Shown here piece after piece: positions 1 to 29,098 of a stretch of 64,000 nucleotides of DNA. Numbering within the stretch: the stretch's first letter is position 1; the number at the start of each line of letters is the position of its first letter. The notes beneath the pieces are model-generated. The model was not told the origin of the DNA and did not search any database. It saw only the letters and a list, made by a program, of their open reading frames with translations. The stretch comes from Certhia americana (lineage: Eukaryota > Chordata > Aves > Passeriformes > Certhiidae): NCBI GenBank assembly GCA_018697195.1, contig CM031858.1, positions 126,985,133-127,049,132 of the forward strand, given 5' to 3'. The position numbers and the translations under genes are program-made.

Positions 1-600
1 CACTATGCCCCCCGCCTGCTTCGGAGGAGCCGCCTCCTGTCGCATCACGGGGCCCTGCCCGGGCTCGGGTAGCACACGATGGGCAAGCATGAGCCGCCGC
101 GTTCGGCCGGACCAGCCCGCCGTGCCAGGGGGGCCGGCGACATTGCTGCTTTGGCCAGGCCCGGAGCGATACCGAGCCCGAGCGGCCGCCCGGCCCGGCC
201 GAGGGGGGTGCCCGGGGGCTCTGCGCCTGCGCTCGGGGCGGGGCGGGGCGGGTCCGGCTGCGCGGGTGCGGCCGCCGCGGGTCGGGGGTCCGGAGGCGCC
301 GCGCTGCAGGTGAGGGTGGGGTCCGGCCGTGACCCGCGGGATTTGAGCTCTTAATCCCTCTTTGTCGTCCAGTGGGACCCCTGCGGGGCTGGGGCAGCAG
401 GGCAGGGCTCCGGGCGGCTGCTACCTTGGCCGTTCTGGGCGTGAAACGTCCCCGCAGGTGCGGCCCCGCTTCCTGAGCCGGGATAGGGAGTGCGCTGCCA
501 GCTGCTGCTGCTGCTGCGGGGATCGAGGAATCGCTGCCCCGTGCGCCGTCCCGCTGGTACTGGAACTCGGTGAAGTTAGAGCTGTAGGCCTGAAGGTTTG
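1..600 (+). promoter_or_regulatory. CPNE3: CpG-island promoter region of CPNE3
   Basis: The sequence is strongly GC- and CpG-rich up to roughly 550-600, then changes abruptly to AT-rich intron. Three overlapping GC boxes (ggggcgg type, Sp1-like) lie at 235-252, and I see no convincing TATA box. This is the expected look of a housekeeping promoter, which fits broadly expressed copine-3. In mammals RMDN1 is transcribed divergently from the same promoter, so this island may be bidirectional, but no RMDN1 exon is recognisable here. A short CTG run lies near 500-517. Exact transcription start sites cannot be read from sequence. Confidence 0.7.
200..309 (+). other. CPNE3: CPNE3 exon 1, non-coding 5'UTR (5' limit unknown)
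   Basis: A strong donor, gcgctgcag|gtgaggg, has its GT at 310-311 and closes a GC-rich exon. The first coding exon of CPNE3 begins only 8 bases before the ATG and has an acceptor, so a non-coding first exon must lie upstream. This is the best donor in the CpG island. The left end given is only a guess, and the open frames crossing it are GC-rich chance frames. Confidence 0.5.
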
Positions 601-3003
601 AGTCCGTAGTGCCGATCTCTGTGGCGGTGTAAACGCCACCCTGAAAAGCACCCTTACCTCTGGGAGAGGAGGCTGTCGAGAGTCAGCATCGTTCCTGAAA
701 ACCACATGCTGTTCTTTCTGAGCTGCTGGTTGCGTGGGTGGTTGTTTTCTTTCTAGTTGCATAATGTATTCAAGACAAACAGATAATGTTCATGTTGTCA
801 TAACTTACTCTTCCACTAGGGAAAAGTTTTAAAACGTGAAACGTCTTCACTTTTGCTTACATACTTCTGTCTTCAAAGTACATTAAGTATCCTCTAAATA
901 ATATGCATTGCCCTGCCTCCAACACTTAACATTTATTTTCCTGGAGGGTTATGTCGCTGAAGTTTCTAGTTAAAGATATTGCTGCGGTAATGCAAAAACT
1001 TTGTTTAGTAAAAGTAAATACAGTCAAACTTAATCCCAGCTATTCTTTCTTTTCAGTTGGAGCTTTAAATTTTAAGTTTATATGCATATAATCACAGAGG
1101 AAAGGTGTTTTGAGGTGCATGCAGGACACCAAAAAACATTAGAAGAAAAAAAAATCGGGAAAGATTTCAAGGAGTAAGAGAGGTCTTTTGGTTTTGTTGT
1201 GGTGTTAGGAAGAATGCAGTGTTTTTGCAACAAGTATGTTTGTGCTAAATGCCGTAAAATTAATCTATATAGATTCATTATATAGGTGCCTATTAGACTA
1301 CTTTTGGTTCAGCTATTGAAAGCAAAAATCTGTTTCTGGTTGGCTGAATAACTAGGATATTATTAAATGTCATCTGCCAGAGTTCCGGAGTAGCAGAATT
1401 GGTACCACAGTGTTTGTACAGCCTTCTTTTTTGCCAAATGTTTCCCCAGAATTGAATGCTAAAGGGAAGCCATAGTGCTAGGGGTAATAAACTAAAATTT
1501 CAACTGTACACGTATCTGGGATGGAATTTAATACTTATTTTTTACCTTAATTAGATTTAGGAACAAATGCTTTATATTGCACAGTTTCCTAAAGGAAATA
1601 CCTTCAGGGACAAAGTTAAGGATTAAGATACTTTCTATTCCTTCCTGTTTATTTTCCTGTGAATGTCAGGATGCTCTGCCAACATAAGTAATATATGATC
1701 AACTTAATATTTGTAGATATTAGTTCCTGTTAAACCCAAGAAAATTACTTCTTTTCGTAGATCAGTTAGGCAAAGATTAATACTGGCCCCTCCTAGCATG
1801 ACATTTGAAGGTGTGGTATGGCTTGTGCAAGCAAGTAGGCAGGAAGTAGAATTGTGGTGCAGTTTTGTTATAATCTTAAAGGTCTTTCCCATCAACTTTG
1901 TGATTCTGTTTGATTTCTTTGGTTTATCTTTAATATTGCTTTAGATGAGATGCTTTTGCTCAGACATTTTGAAAGGGCATTATTAAGTGTCTGAAGGATT
2001 TATGAATAGATGAATTTTAGGGCTTGGTTGCTGGATCCAAGCTTCTTTTTGAGGAATAGTCCTTACTGATTTGGACCACTTTCTTTGTACTTTGTTCTCT
2101 GGTTGAAGGAAGACTATATCCTGTAGATCCATTCCATCTAGATGGATCAAGTGTGCTTTCACTCAGTGCTTTATCAGAGGCATGGTTAGGAGGCAGCTGA
2201 GTTAGTGCTAGTTCTGTCAGTTTGCTTCTGGTACTTCCCTTACTCAGAAGGGTTGCTATAAATTCCTCATGGCAGGTGATTAGCATATGTGCAATTATCT
2301 GATGGTTCCAGGAATTAGCATGATTGCTTCCTGCCTGTCTTTGGAACCACTGCCTGTGGATATGCAGAGCATGAATGATGCCTCCCAGGCGCAGGGAGTG
2401 CTGAGTACAAGTAGCTGCTGTGATACAGAACTGAAGGGCAGCTGACTGCAGAGCTCTTGGTTTGCATACAGGAAGGTTTGCAATACCTCTGGGCTACAGA
2501 AAAGTGCAATTTTGTGATTGTTGGTTTCGTGGTGTTGTTACTGTTTGTACTGAGATGAGCTGGAGCGTTGTGGAATACTGATTTCCTGGACTTTTCTTAG
2601 TCATCCTTTAGCTGTGTAAGGATACACAGGTTTGTTAGAGCATAAACAACATTGGGAGCCACTGATTTTGGTCTACTTACTCTAATCCACTGTCACCTTA
2701 TTAAAAAAATAAGAGAATTTAATGAATAGGACAAAACCAGTAATCGGTCTTTGTTCTTAAAATCTTGAAGGACTTTTCTTGCTGGACTTTTTTATTATTT
2801 AGTATATATTATTCTTTAGCAAAGGCTCTGAGTTTCCCCTTGAGTAATCTTTACAGTGCTGCTGTCATGGACACATAAAACTGTTGGACAGGTTATTTAT
2901 TTTAAGAGGAACTGTAGTTCCTCAAACCATATGCCTTCAAGTCTCTTACTTTGATTGAGCTATAGAAATAATAGTTCTTTGGTTTAATTTCTTTTCATTT
3001 CAG

Positions 3004-3068
3004 ATTTTAGTGCTGCTGTTGGTTGAAGCTTTAGCCTTTGCTGAGAGGCCTGGAGGCAGACCTCTGTG
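3004..3068 (+). other. Candidate alternative 5'UTR exon of CPNE3
   Basis: A textbook acceptor (ttcttttcatttcag, ending at 3003) is followed 65 nt later by a near-perfect donor (ctctgtg|gtaagttc, GT at 3069). The piece has no conserved reading frame. It could be an alternative non-coding exon, or chance. Confidence 0.2.
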
Positions 3069-3624
3069 GTAAGTTCCTGTAACTCAGTTTTAAGAATTAG
3101 TATCTGCAACAGCGAGGAGTCACAGCATCCCTTGAAATGAACTGTACAAAGGATTAGTCTAGAGCATGTGTTCATTTGCATCTTGTTTCTGCAGTAAAGT
3201 ACAGCAAGTTTTAGTGAGATAATTTTTTTTTCTTGTGGGTATTATTAATTCTGTAATCAATCAGTCAGTGGCTCTACACAGAGAAATTGCAATGAAGAAC
3301 ACACAATTTAAGATACTACTCACATTGCATAGTTGATAGATTGTTTTACATAAAAAAAAATAAAGATACTCTGATAAAGCATATAAACATATATGCAAGG
3401 AACATGTGTTCCTCTGGTTTGCTGCTATATGCTTAAAATAATTGAATTTTAAAGTCAGGAGATCTACATTTCTTACTGTTCTTGTTAAAAGTGTATTATT
3501 ACCTTTTATAGTTTAGCTCACGTGACTTGAAGCATCACCTAAAATACATTTGTGTAAGGAAGATGTGGGAAGAACCAAGCCTTAAAGATGTGCCTAAAGG
3601 GCAAAAACACATGTATACAGAATT

Positions 3625-3705
3625 AAAAAACCAAACCAAAACAGAAAAAAAAACCAGAAAAAAAAAAAAACCCAAAAAAACAACAGCCTAGCCAAAAAAC
3701 CCCAG
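3625..3705 (+). repeat. A-rich low-complexity stretch
   Basis: A run of A tracts is broken mostly by C pairs (aaccaaaccaaaacag, then long poly-A runs with ccc). It has no recognisable SINE body next to it and no coding potential. Confidence 0.8.
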
Positions 3706-4154
3706 CAGTAAGATATTTGGAAATGACTGCTTTGAAGCAATTTTATGAGCAAAAATTTCTCTAGGTGTCCTAGAAGTCAAATGAATATTTTCTGTGCAGT
3801 GGACTTCTTTTGAAAATAGAATTCTAAACGTGTTCTTTGGCAACATAACTTAGTGATAGTTCTTTTTATATACAGCAACAACCTGCATATAGTTGTCTGA
3901 CTTGTTATACCAGTGTGCTACCAATCCAATAGAGTATCATAAAGCTTTTATAAATAGATGATTCATTTCCCATACAGAAAACCATGCTTCCATTCTCATG
4001 TATGCACATGCCTCAGAGTTCTTAAATCTGAGCTTTTGTTTTTGATTGGCATCATCTGCAGTAAAATGTGCAGTGTAGTCATTAGGATTTTATCAGCCTA
4101 ATCTTGCTTGTTTAGTTCAGAATGCTCTAATTTCTTCCTGCATACTAAATAGTG

Positions 4155-5700
4155 AATATGAGAATCATGGAGTCATTTAGGTTGAAAAATACCTTCTAGA
4201 TCATCAAGTGCAACCTTTGACCTATCACCATCTTATGGACTAGACTATAGCATTAAGTGCCACAATGAGACGTTTCCTGAACATCTCTGGTGGTGGTGGC
4301 TCCACCACCTCACTGGGCACTCCATTGCAATGCTTATCAACACTTTCCATGAAAAAATTCTGCCTGATGTCCAACCTGAACCTCCCCTGGCACAGCTTGA
4401 AGTTATGTCCTCTTGTCCTGTCACTTGTTGCTTGGGAGGAGGCCAACCCCCACCTGGCTACAGCCTCCTTTCAGGGAGCTGTACAGAGCAACAAGGTCAT
4501 ACCTGAGCCTCCTTTTCTCCAGGCTTAACACTCCCAGTTCCCTCAGCCATTTGACATATGATTTATTCTTTAGCCCCTTCACCAGCTCTGTTGCCCTCCT
4601 CTGGACAAGCTCCAGCACCTCAATGTCCTTCCTGAGTTGAGGGGGCCAGAAGTGGACACAGGATTCGAGGTGTGGCCTCACCAGTGAGGAGTGCAGTTGG
4701 ACAATCACTGCCTTTGTCCTGCTAGCCACTCTTGTTTTGCTACAAGCCAGGAAGCCTTTGGGCTTCTTGGCCGTCTGACACATGCTGGCTGTATTGGTGT
4801 TAGCCAGTATCACAGATGGGACCGAGCCTGGCTTTCCTGGCCTTGCTGGCTGAGCCAGATAGCAGCAGCTGTGGTGTTTGACCACAGAGACACTTTTGAC
4901 TCACTGGGCACTGCGGACAAGTCCAGACCTGTCGGAGCTATCAGGATTCTCTTCCACGGAGCAGTTTTAAGGCGGAGATGAAGGAAGGAGTTGATTCTGA
5001 TAGAGGGTTTAATCCAAGGCTTTTATTCTGGCACACATGCCTCTGAATGTCGCAAGTCTCTAACAGAATCTATCAGAATTGTAGCCAAAATCTGTAAGAG
5101 GCTACAGTAGCTGCTGTTGCCCATGGAAGTCCAGATGAAGCCATGATGGAACTCAGGTGACTCTGTCGAGGCCGAGTGGTCCCTGTCCTTTTACCTGGGG
5201 GAAGGGGAGGCAGGCAGGGGGAGGAAGGCCACCAACCAGGTATGGGAGAGGGGGTTTCCAAGGACAAAGGACACCTGGAATGCCCAGTGCCCTCTGAGGG
5301 GTGGAGGGCATTGTTTGAAATTGCCAACCACTCGATGCCCGTCTGGGATTCCAGGGTTGATAGACAACCTATCAGGGGTCAGGGTGGGGAAAGGACGGCT
5401 GATTGACACATCAGGGGGCGGGGGGGAATCTTTAGGGGAGGAACCAGGTATCCTAAATAAGTTTCGAAATCACACCACTACAGCTGGGAAGAAGCCCAAA
5501 GGTATCCTGGCTTGTAATGTTCACCAGCTGTTGACCAGCACTTCCAAGACCTTTTCCACTGGGAAGATTTTCAGCCAGTCTTTCCCAAGGCTGTGGTGCT
5601 GCATGGGGTTATTGTGACCAAAGTGCAGGATGCAGTACTTAGCATTAGTGAACCTCATGCAACTGGCCTCTGCAGAGCCTTCCTATCTGGAAAGACAGAT
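4155..5700 (-). mobile_element. CR1 LINE fragment, 5'-truncated, interrupted by a solo LTR
   Basis: Read on the minus strand, 4421-4740 gives [20 protein letters not shown] and [12 protein letters not shown], followed by [18 protein letters not shown]. This is the C-terminal end of the CR1 reverse-transcriptase ORF. 4240-4420 continues with [11 protein letters not shown] and FRLDIRQNFF. The 3' end near 4155-4170 shows the CR1-type terminal ATTCT motifs. The upstream reverse-transcriptase part is at about 5520-5700 (minus-strand ILHFGHNNPMQ), so the same copy is split by an insertion spanning about 4806-5519. Frameshifts and stops make it a dead copy. Confidence 0.85.
4870..5482 (-). mobile_element. 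Solo LTR of an endogenous retrovirus, inserted in the CR1
   Basis: On the minus strand the piece begins TGTAGTGGTGTGA and ends AAACACCACA, so it has the TG...CA ends and short inverted termini of an LTR. A polyadenylation signal, AATAAAAGCCTTGG, lies about 180 nt before its 3' end, at plus positions about 5016-5030. No gag, pol or env lies next to it. A CAGCT pentamer is present at each edge (4866-4870 and 5481-5485), overlapping the ends, so a target-site duplication is unclear. Confidence 0.7.
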
Positions 5701-7244
5701 ACAGCTGTCACTCAAGAAGTGGTAGCTGTATTCATACTATTAGAAGGTAAAGCATACACTCAAAGTTTTGTGTGGTTCTTCAAATACAGAATGAGTCAAG
5801 CTGCTGCTGGTGCTTAGCTTGTCAGCACATCAGCTGGACAATTTTTCCAGGTGTATTGCCTGTAAACAAACTGAAAAGAGGAGCCAGAGTTTCAATTTGG
5901 GGGTGGGATTTTTAGAGAAGCTGTTTCTTGGGGATTTTTTCAAATGCAGTGATGAAATTAAGTTGTGAAACAGTCTTAGCTTTTGTAACCTTGTATGAAA
6001 TGTCTGTTGCCTGTGAGATGGTCTGTTTCCTCGAGTACTGAAGAATTACCTTGAGATTTAAAAAAGATATATTTATATGCATGTAGCTCAAGATCACTAG
6101 CAATTGTGTTGCTACCAGCCCTATCAGTGAGAAGAGGCATATATTTGTCATAATTTCATTGTCAGCATCTTGCATCAGACATGGTATTTTCTGTCTTTTT
6201 TCGGTCTGGCACATAGCTGACATAAAATGCTTTAGTGTAGTATTATGGCAAGATGATTAGCTGATCAGGAATTGACTTTGTTTGCAAGTTTCACGTGGCC
6301 CTTCTGCATTCATTTGGGCCTTGAGATGTCTAAAAATTACAGATTTTTGGTGTATTGCCATTAGCAGTTCACAGGAACTAGGAAATGTTCAATGACGGCA
6401 ATAATTTCCATCAGAACAGGTTTGAGACTTGTGACTAAAGACAGTGATGCCAAACCCTCTTCATTAGTCTTTATGCCTTTGAGTTGGGTATTTCTGCTTG
6501 TCAGGCTGGATGCATCTATATAATTGGGAACATGTCATTGTAATGCTCTGCAAGGTTATCTGGGCAAGGCAATACTGTTCCCTGACATTGCAGCAGGGAG
6601 AGGATTGCTACAGTCTAGCAGTTCACAACTGCACTCACTGTTAGATCATTCTGATAATAGATCTGTTCCCTTCCAGGTAGAATGCCATGTTTGCAGTTTC
6701 TGTTGGAAAACAGACAATGACTCAGTTGTTTGATGTGTACCACTTACCTCCATTAGAATCATTACTGGAATTCAAAGAGCATTCTGATCTATAAAACTGC
6801 AGGACAAGACTGGTCCTTGACTTAGATTTTTGCTTTGATTATTGCAGCTCAAGCAGAAAGACTTGTAATATTCTTAGTTGACCTAATCATGCTCTTGAGC
6901 AGCTTAGACATGGCAGAGGGTCCCTTATGACTATACATCACTGCAGTTCAGATATACGTTATATATAGGAATTTTCAGTCTTTTCCTGTCCAGACTTTTT
7001 TGTTTTAAACCTGATATGCTTTTGCAATCATAAAAGCTATTTTAATAGAAAGAATGACTGAGCACACATTCTGGTGTGCTTTGCCTACCTTCATGGTATA
7101 CCCTGCATGGAGAGCAGACAGTTGCTAAGTTGAGAAGAGTAAATGTTTTAATTAAATTTGACCAATGTGGAGCACAGCTACTTAAATAACACTACCTAAT
7201 TAAATAAGTAAATCTCTTGTTGTGTGTTGTAACTTACTGGCAGT

Positions 7245-7500
7245 CAAGACTTATCCTACCACCGTCGCTGTACGACATGAGGTAAATCACACGCAGACAC
7301 CTCTCCTCGAGGAAGGGCAGAAGAAAGAGGAAGTTTATTGTAAGACTCCAATTTATATATCTTACAGAAGTTGTTCACCATTGGTCTGACAGGTAACTTC
7401 CTCTCAGACCACACTGGTCAAACCAAAGGTCCATCAATTCTCGCTTCCTCTAAGGAGAAATGTAAACAATTGTTGTTTACAGAGACGTGTGTGTGGGATC
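7245..7500 (-). mobile_element. Probable solo LTR (approximate limits)
   Basis: On the minus strand a TATA-like element (GATATATAAATTGG, plus about 7348-7361) is followed by CAATAAACTTCC (reverse of 7331-7340), then a GC-richer tail with ACAGCGACGGTGG. This promoter-to-polyA spacing is typical of avian ERV LTRs. The base composition differs from the surrounding AT-rich intron. The ends are not certain. There is no adjacent retroviral coding sequence. Confidence 0.55.
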
Positions 7501-10500
7501 TGTGTGTGGGATCTGACTCTAGGAATTTGAAAACATCAGAAGGCTAGAAAGAAACATGCAGAAGCAGGGGTGACATACCACAGCCTGAACAATATAATCT
7601 GTCCGTGTAAAGTTATTCCAGAATTCCAAATGTTCAAGTAATCCAGTCATGTATCTAGAATATTTTACATTTGGCTCACCTACTGGATGTGTTGTAGAAT
7701 GGAATTTCAAGATGTAATGCATTAGTGCAGCCCTGATTTATTTTCACCATCCTGAAAAGTCAGTGATTTGCTGATTTTTGCTGAGACTGTATTGGATCAA
7801 GTCCTCAAGAAGAGGTTGCTTGCTTACTTGGCAGTGACTGATCCTTGAGGATGTTTATCATCTTTAGAAACCATACCATCCACCTCTCAAACCTTGGGAT
7901 CTTTTCAGCTAACACAGGCTTTTAGAAGTTAGGAGAATTGGGTGGAACTGGAGTAATTCTTCCTTTCATGCATTTGGGATGATGAGGATTTGTGCAGCAT
8001 GAGCAGAGCTCCAGCAGGTAGTGCTGTTTGAAAGACTCCTGACTTCACATATGTGAAGCATGTGTTCCCTCTGCAAATTCTGTAAGGTGTGCAGTGTTGT
8101 AAGAGAAGTATCTCGTGTTTATTTACTAAATTTCACTGTCTTAAATACTGCTTTGGATTAATGAGACATGACTTTTTCTTGCTATTAAGAATTTTACTAA
8201 ATTTATGATGTTATTGAAAATCAGTATAACTATTTGCAGTAAAATTTATCAGTCTTATGGAGAAACTTATTTTTTGAGTAAAACAGCAAAATTATTTCTT
8301 GAAATGTATTAATGTTAACAGACCTCTTCAACCTATTATACAAATATAGACTCCTAGTAGTCTCAAAACTTCTGAGAAAAATGCCTTGCATTATATTTCA
8401 TCATGGATTTTTCAAACCTGGAAATGTTAGAGATTAAGGGACCATCTTGTGTTTTGTGAAGTTTTGCTCTTTATCTGGATTTTGAGTGTCCACAAATAAA
8501 TGCATGTCCTTGTTACAAGTTCTCTTTTATCTAATATGGGCACAGTTGTTATATCTCAAATGAGCATTTCAGGGAAGTGAATCAGCCTTTTTATTCTTCC
8601 CTTCTGTATGCTAAAAGATGCTTTTTGCACGACACCTCTTTCTTATTCTGCTCTTTTCCCGCATTAGATGCATAGTGGGAGAGTTGGTGACGTGGAGGAG
8701 GAGAGGAAATAACAGAATTGATTTGTTCATGTGAGAAAGTAATTGAGATGTACAATAAGTGTGAGTTCACACACAGAAAAAATTGTGAAAAAGCTGACCA
8801 TATTTTTTGGTTGACTGAATGCTATCCATTTACCAGTGATTTTGGAAAAATTACCTTAACAAAAGAAATGAGTGCTTTCAAGGACTCCTAATAATGAGGA
8901 GTTTCAGACAAGTCAAAGCAAGAAAATTTTTACTGGCTTGAAAATCCATCTCAATTCAAGTTTAAATTCTGTTGAGCTTCATGCAAACACTTTCTACTTG
9001 CTGTTGCAGCATCAGTGGGAGTTAGAGCATCATTTTGTCAGCAGAAAGTTGTTTTTCTGGAAACTTTTCATTAAGGAGTCATGTACTGGTCTGCACTGGA
9101 TTCTGTGGAAAAGGCACTGACTATTAATGAGCTCGGTCTGGCAGCCAGGAAAGCAATAGGGAATGGAAAATACCAGTATATAAAGAGAACCAGGAAAAAA
9201 GGGGCAGACTGCTTTTAAGAGGTATGCTTTCTAAGCTGAAAAACCATTGGTTTAAAAACTATTTTAATACTTAGACCTTCACTCTTTTCCCCTCAGGGAC
9301 AATGAACTAAACTTTATAAAGTCATGGGAACGAAAAGATACTCAAAGAAGTAATCACATTTAGGTGTTTGGGAATTGCATGAGGATTTCTATGAATCTGA
9401 CATGCTTCTTAAAATATGTGCGTGGATGCTTGAGTGTTTTTTTTAATAGATAATTGACATGTATTTCAATCTCCAAAAAGTCCATCACTGAGATAGCAAA
9501 ATGGAGATGAGACCAGATACAAATTATGCCCTAATGGAATACAAGAAGCCTCAGGAAAATTCCCTCAGATCCCACAAAGTTTTCTTTCTCCAATTTCCAG
9601 TTTGTTCCTTGTCTTTTCTGTGTTCCTTTCCCTTTTTGCCTCCAAAAAAATCATTCCTTTTCACAAAAAGTCTTACAAATGCAGTGAACAGAAGAGAGCT
9701 AGGTTGGCTTAAGTGTAGTTTCATATTCAAATAAGAATGTGTATGTTGCTAGTGAGCTGACCAGATAAAAGCAGATCCCTTTTCTACGTGGTTCTTTGGT
9801 GTCTCATGTGCTTTTAAGATAAATTAATTCAGAGGGATACTTGGTCTAGACTGTGGGTTTACTAGAGAGAAGGCAAACTTGAAACTAAAGAGGCTTGGGA
9901 GCTTCCAGGATAAGCTGCTTGTGGAAAGATTTGGAAGTTTTAGTCTCTGAGTCAAGTACGATTGTACTGTAGAGATTTACTTCCCCAGGAGTTGTTGGAA
10001 ATGATCAACTCTATCCTTGAAATGTATAATTATGGAGGTTTTTTTACATATATTTATAAAATAATCTGGTGCTCAGACCTTCTTGTGCTTGCAAGTGCAT
10101 GCTATGCCAGTGTGAGATTCATAACGTAATCAAGTTGTTTCTGTGTAGGTTTGTAATACCTGCTGGTCTTAGTGGACGTTGTCCAGTGGACAATGATGGA
10201 GGTACTTAAAGACAAAATATAAAGATGCTTTCAGTTATTCTCTTTTATTTTTAAATGGATCTTCAGAAAGAACAGTTTCCCCAATTTCTCAGTTGTTACA
10301 TGACTTCAAAGTGTTTATCTTTACTATTAAAATTTGCAGGTTTTTTTGTGGATTTACTAAAGCAAGATCACCTGTTACCTGCTCAAATGGCTTTTCCAAT
10401 TCTGCCATGCTTATGGTTTCAGCATCTTGTTGCAAAGGTTTGGTAGAGGAGTATGTAATATAATGTGTTTTCCTTATTCATGGAATTGTTAATAATATCT

Positions 10501-10893
10501 ATGTTGGAAGATACTGGCATTTATGTGGGTTTTTGGATTTCATTTAAAGTTTGTGAAGTTTTATTGTCAGCGATTCAAACCACCATGCCTTCTTTGGGGT
10601 ATATCCCATTTTTCATTTGATTCCTCAAGAGTTCTCAGATCTTGTTTTTTATATGCACATTTTGAAGTTAATTTTTATACCTTTGAGGAAAAGACAAGAG
10701 TGTGACAGTAATAATGCTATAATGTTGGTGCATCATAGATTGTAAAATTTGCATTTGTAACCTCAAATCATCACTTTTTACAAGCTAACATTTCTTGTGA
10801 TCAGTTAGAGAGTTACTGCATTGTGACAATCCTATTGTTTGCTTTTTAGTCCATTTTAATGATGATTTCTATTGCTGCTTTCTAGTGTAACAA

Positions 10894-27393
<16,500 letters not shown>

Positions 27394-28026
27394 ATGGGCT
27401 GAGCAGAGGAGAGACTTTGTGCTTGCTTTACTTGCTGTATCTACAGACTTTGGTTCTCAAAATACTCCTACGTACATGTACACATGCCTCTGTATCGTAA
27501 TGTCTGTTAGCTTTTGCCTACAAATCACTTGGCCAAGTGTGCCTTTTAAGGGCCAAAATGGTAATGATGTTTAGGTTTGATGTTGATTTGAGAGATAGTA
27601 CTTACATGGATGCATTTGATTTTGAAAAGAGGGGAAAAAAGAGTTTCTATTAAGCCACCACAAAAAAATTTTGACACAGGTGTTTCATATTCAGACAAGT
27701 GCCACAGAGTATAAAGGCTCTCCTTGCACAGCTGCTTCTTGTTTGCCACTTCAGTGCCTTTGGGCAATGCCTGGGATTCAGGACTGTGTGAGCATAAGCC
27801 AAAGAAGTCATTAAAGTATATATTCTTTTATAGTATGCCTTCTCCTAAGGTAGTATAAGTAGGGTGAATCAAGGTAAACCTCTAACATCTTAGAAGAATA
27901 CTACTGGCATCTGAGGCCACTATTGTAAGGGCTGTAAGATGTGTTCCAGTGTGCAGTGTACTGGAAAATGGAAATTCCAGATTTATTTTGGTAAGGGTTT
28001 TATTTTGGGGTTACCCCCTCCCCCCC

Positions 28027-28032
28027 AATAAA
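28027..28032 (+). terminator. Proximal polyadenylation signal AATAAA (CPNE3)
   Basis: Canonical hexamer about 630 nt after the stop codon, just after a C-rich run. It would give a short 3'UTR. Confidence 0.4.
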
Positions 28033-29092
28033 ACAGTCATTTTAAGTTAAAAGGCTTTTTGTGAAGGAATTCTGGTTTTAGTTTAAAAGTTTTCTCTGAT
28101 TTACAACTGCATATTTTGAGGTAAAGTCAGTTCTTCAAAGTGCTACCTGTATTTACATTTTGAATCATGCTGCTTTTCCATGAGCCCACTAATGAAAAGT
28201 GCCTGCAAAAAACCCCAATATTCCCTCTTTCTCTCCCTTTAGGAAGACATAAGAAAGTCTAATCTCTCAAGCCCTAATCCCATAATCATACTGCATTTCT
28301 CTAGGGCAAACAATTTCTGGTTCATTTACTTGTGTTGAGTTTTCTCTTCATCTTTTACACCAAGTGTAAATCCTGTGTTTGCTTAGTGGACAAATGATGG
28401 TTTCTTGACCCCCAGCTGCATACTGCTTGCTGAGGATCTCTTCTGATCCTGTCACTGTGTGTAACATAAGTGGATTGAAAGGTCACATTTATCACTTCTG
28501 AAATGTCAATCTTGAACATTAATTTTGCAGTTTCACATTTGAAGTGGTTTAGAGTTAGACATCCAGCTTATCTCACGTGGATGGTCTGGCTGTAGTATGT
28601 AAGAACAGAATGGGCTAATGCTAAATTTAGCACACTTGGACACTCAAGATTTTACCAGGTCATAGTGTACTTGACTTTTAGTTGCTGGAGCTGCTTAGTG
28701 TGCTTGGGTTTTTTCAGGTTTTTTTTTTTTTTTTTACATGTATAATCCATGTATAATCAGTCAGAAGTCTGAATCCACATAAACATTGATGGATGAAAGA
28801 GAGCTATGTCTATTGAGATTATTTTACGCAAGATATACCAAATGCTTTAGAGACAGTTGATATTTATCAATTGATCATTAATAGATATATTATCTCCACT
28901 CCATTTTTCTTTGTGGAAGGGGATCCTAAATGCTATCAAGTAGTGGAATGCTAAGGAAGAGAGTTTGTTTCATGTTAAGCCAAGCTCTTTCTTTTTTTAA
29001 AATGTAATTCTTATACTTATGTAAAAAAAAAATCTGTAATCATCTTTTTATCAGTGTAGTTAAAATCTATTGCTATTTTATGTATAAATTAC

Positions 29093-29098
29093 AATAAA
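29093..29098 (+). terminator. Middle polyadenylation signal AATAAA (CPNE3)
   Basis: Canonical hexamer about 1.7 kb after the stop, in a very AT-rich context. The downstream GU-rich element is weak. Confidence 0.4.

Larger units (their letters stand above)
310..10885 (+). other. CPNE3: CPNE3 intron 1
   Basis: The intron is 10.6 kb and AT-rich. It holds a minus-oriented CR1 broken by a solo LTR (4155-5700), a second solo LTR (about 7245-7500), an A-rich low-complexity run (about 3625-3705), and one candidate cassette exon (3004-3068). Nothing else with coding character was found on either strand; the remaining open frames are short and lack family resemblance. Confidence 0.7.

Noticed and set aside
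1..145. RMDN1 first exon on the minus strand
   Set aside because: Minus-strand ATGs at 89-91, 42-44 and about 145 were translated by eye. None resembles the RMDN1 N-terminus, and no clear donor was found.
5..762. Several frames of 79-113 codons at the left edge, both strands
   Set aside because: They are GC-rich CpG-island frames with low-complexity Arg/Gly/Pro/Ala composition. They cross the likely exon 1 donor and resemble no known protein.
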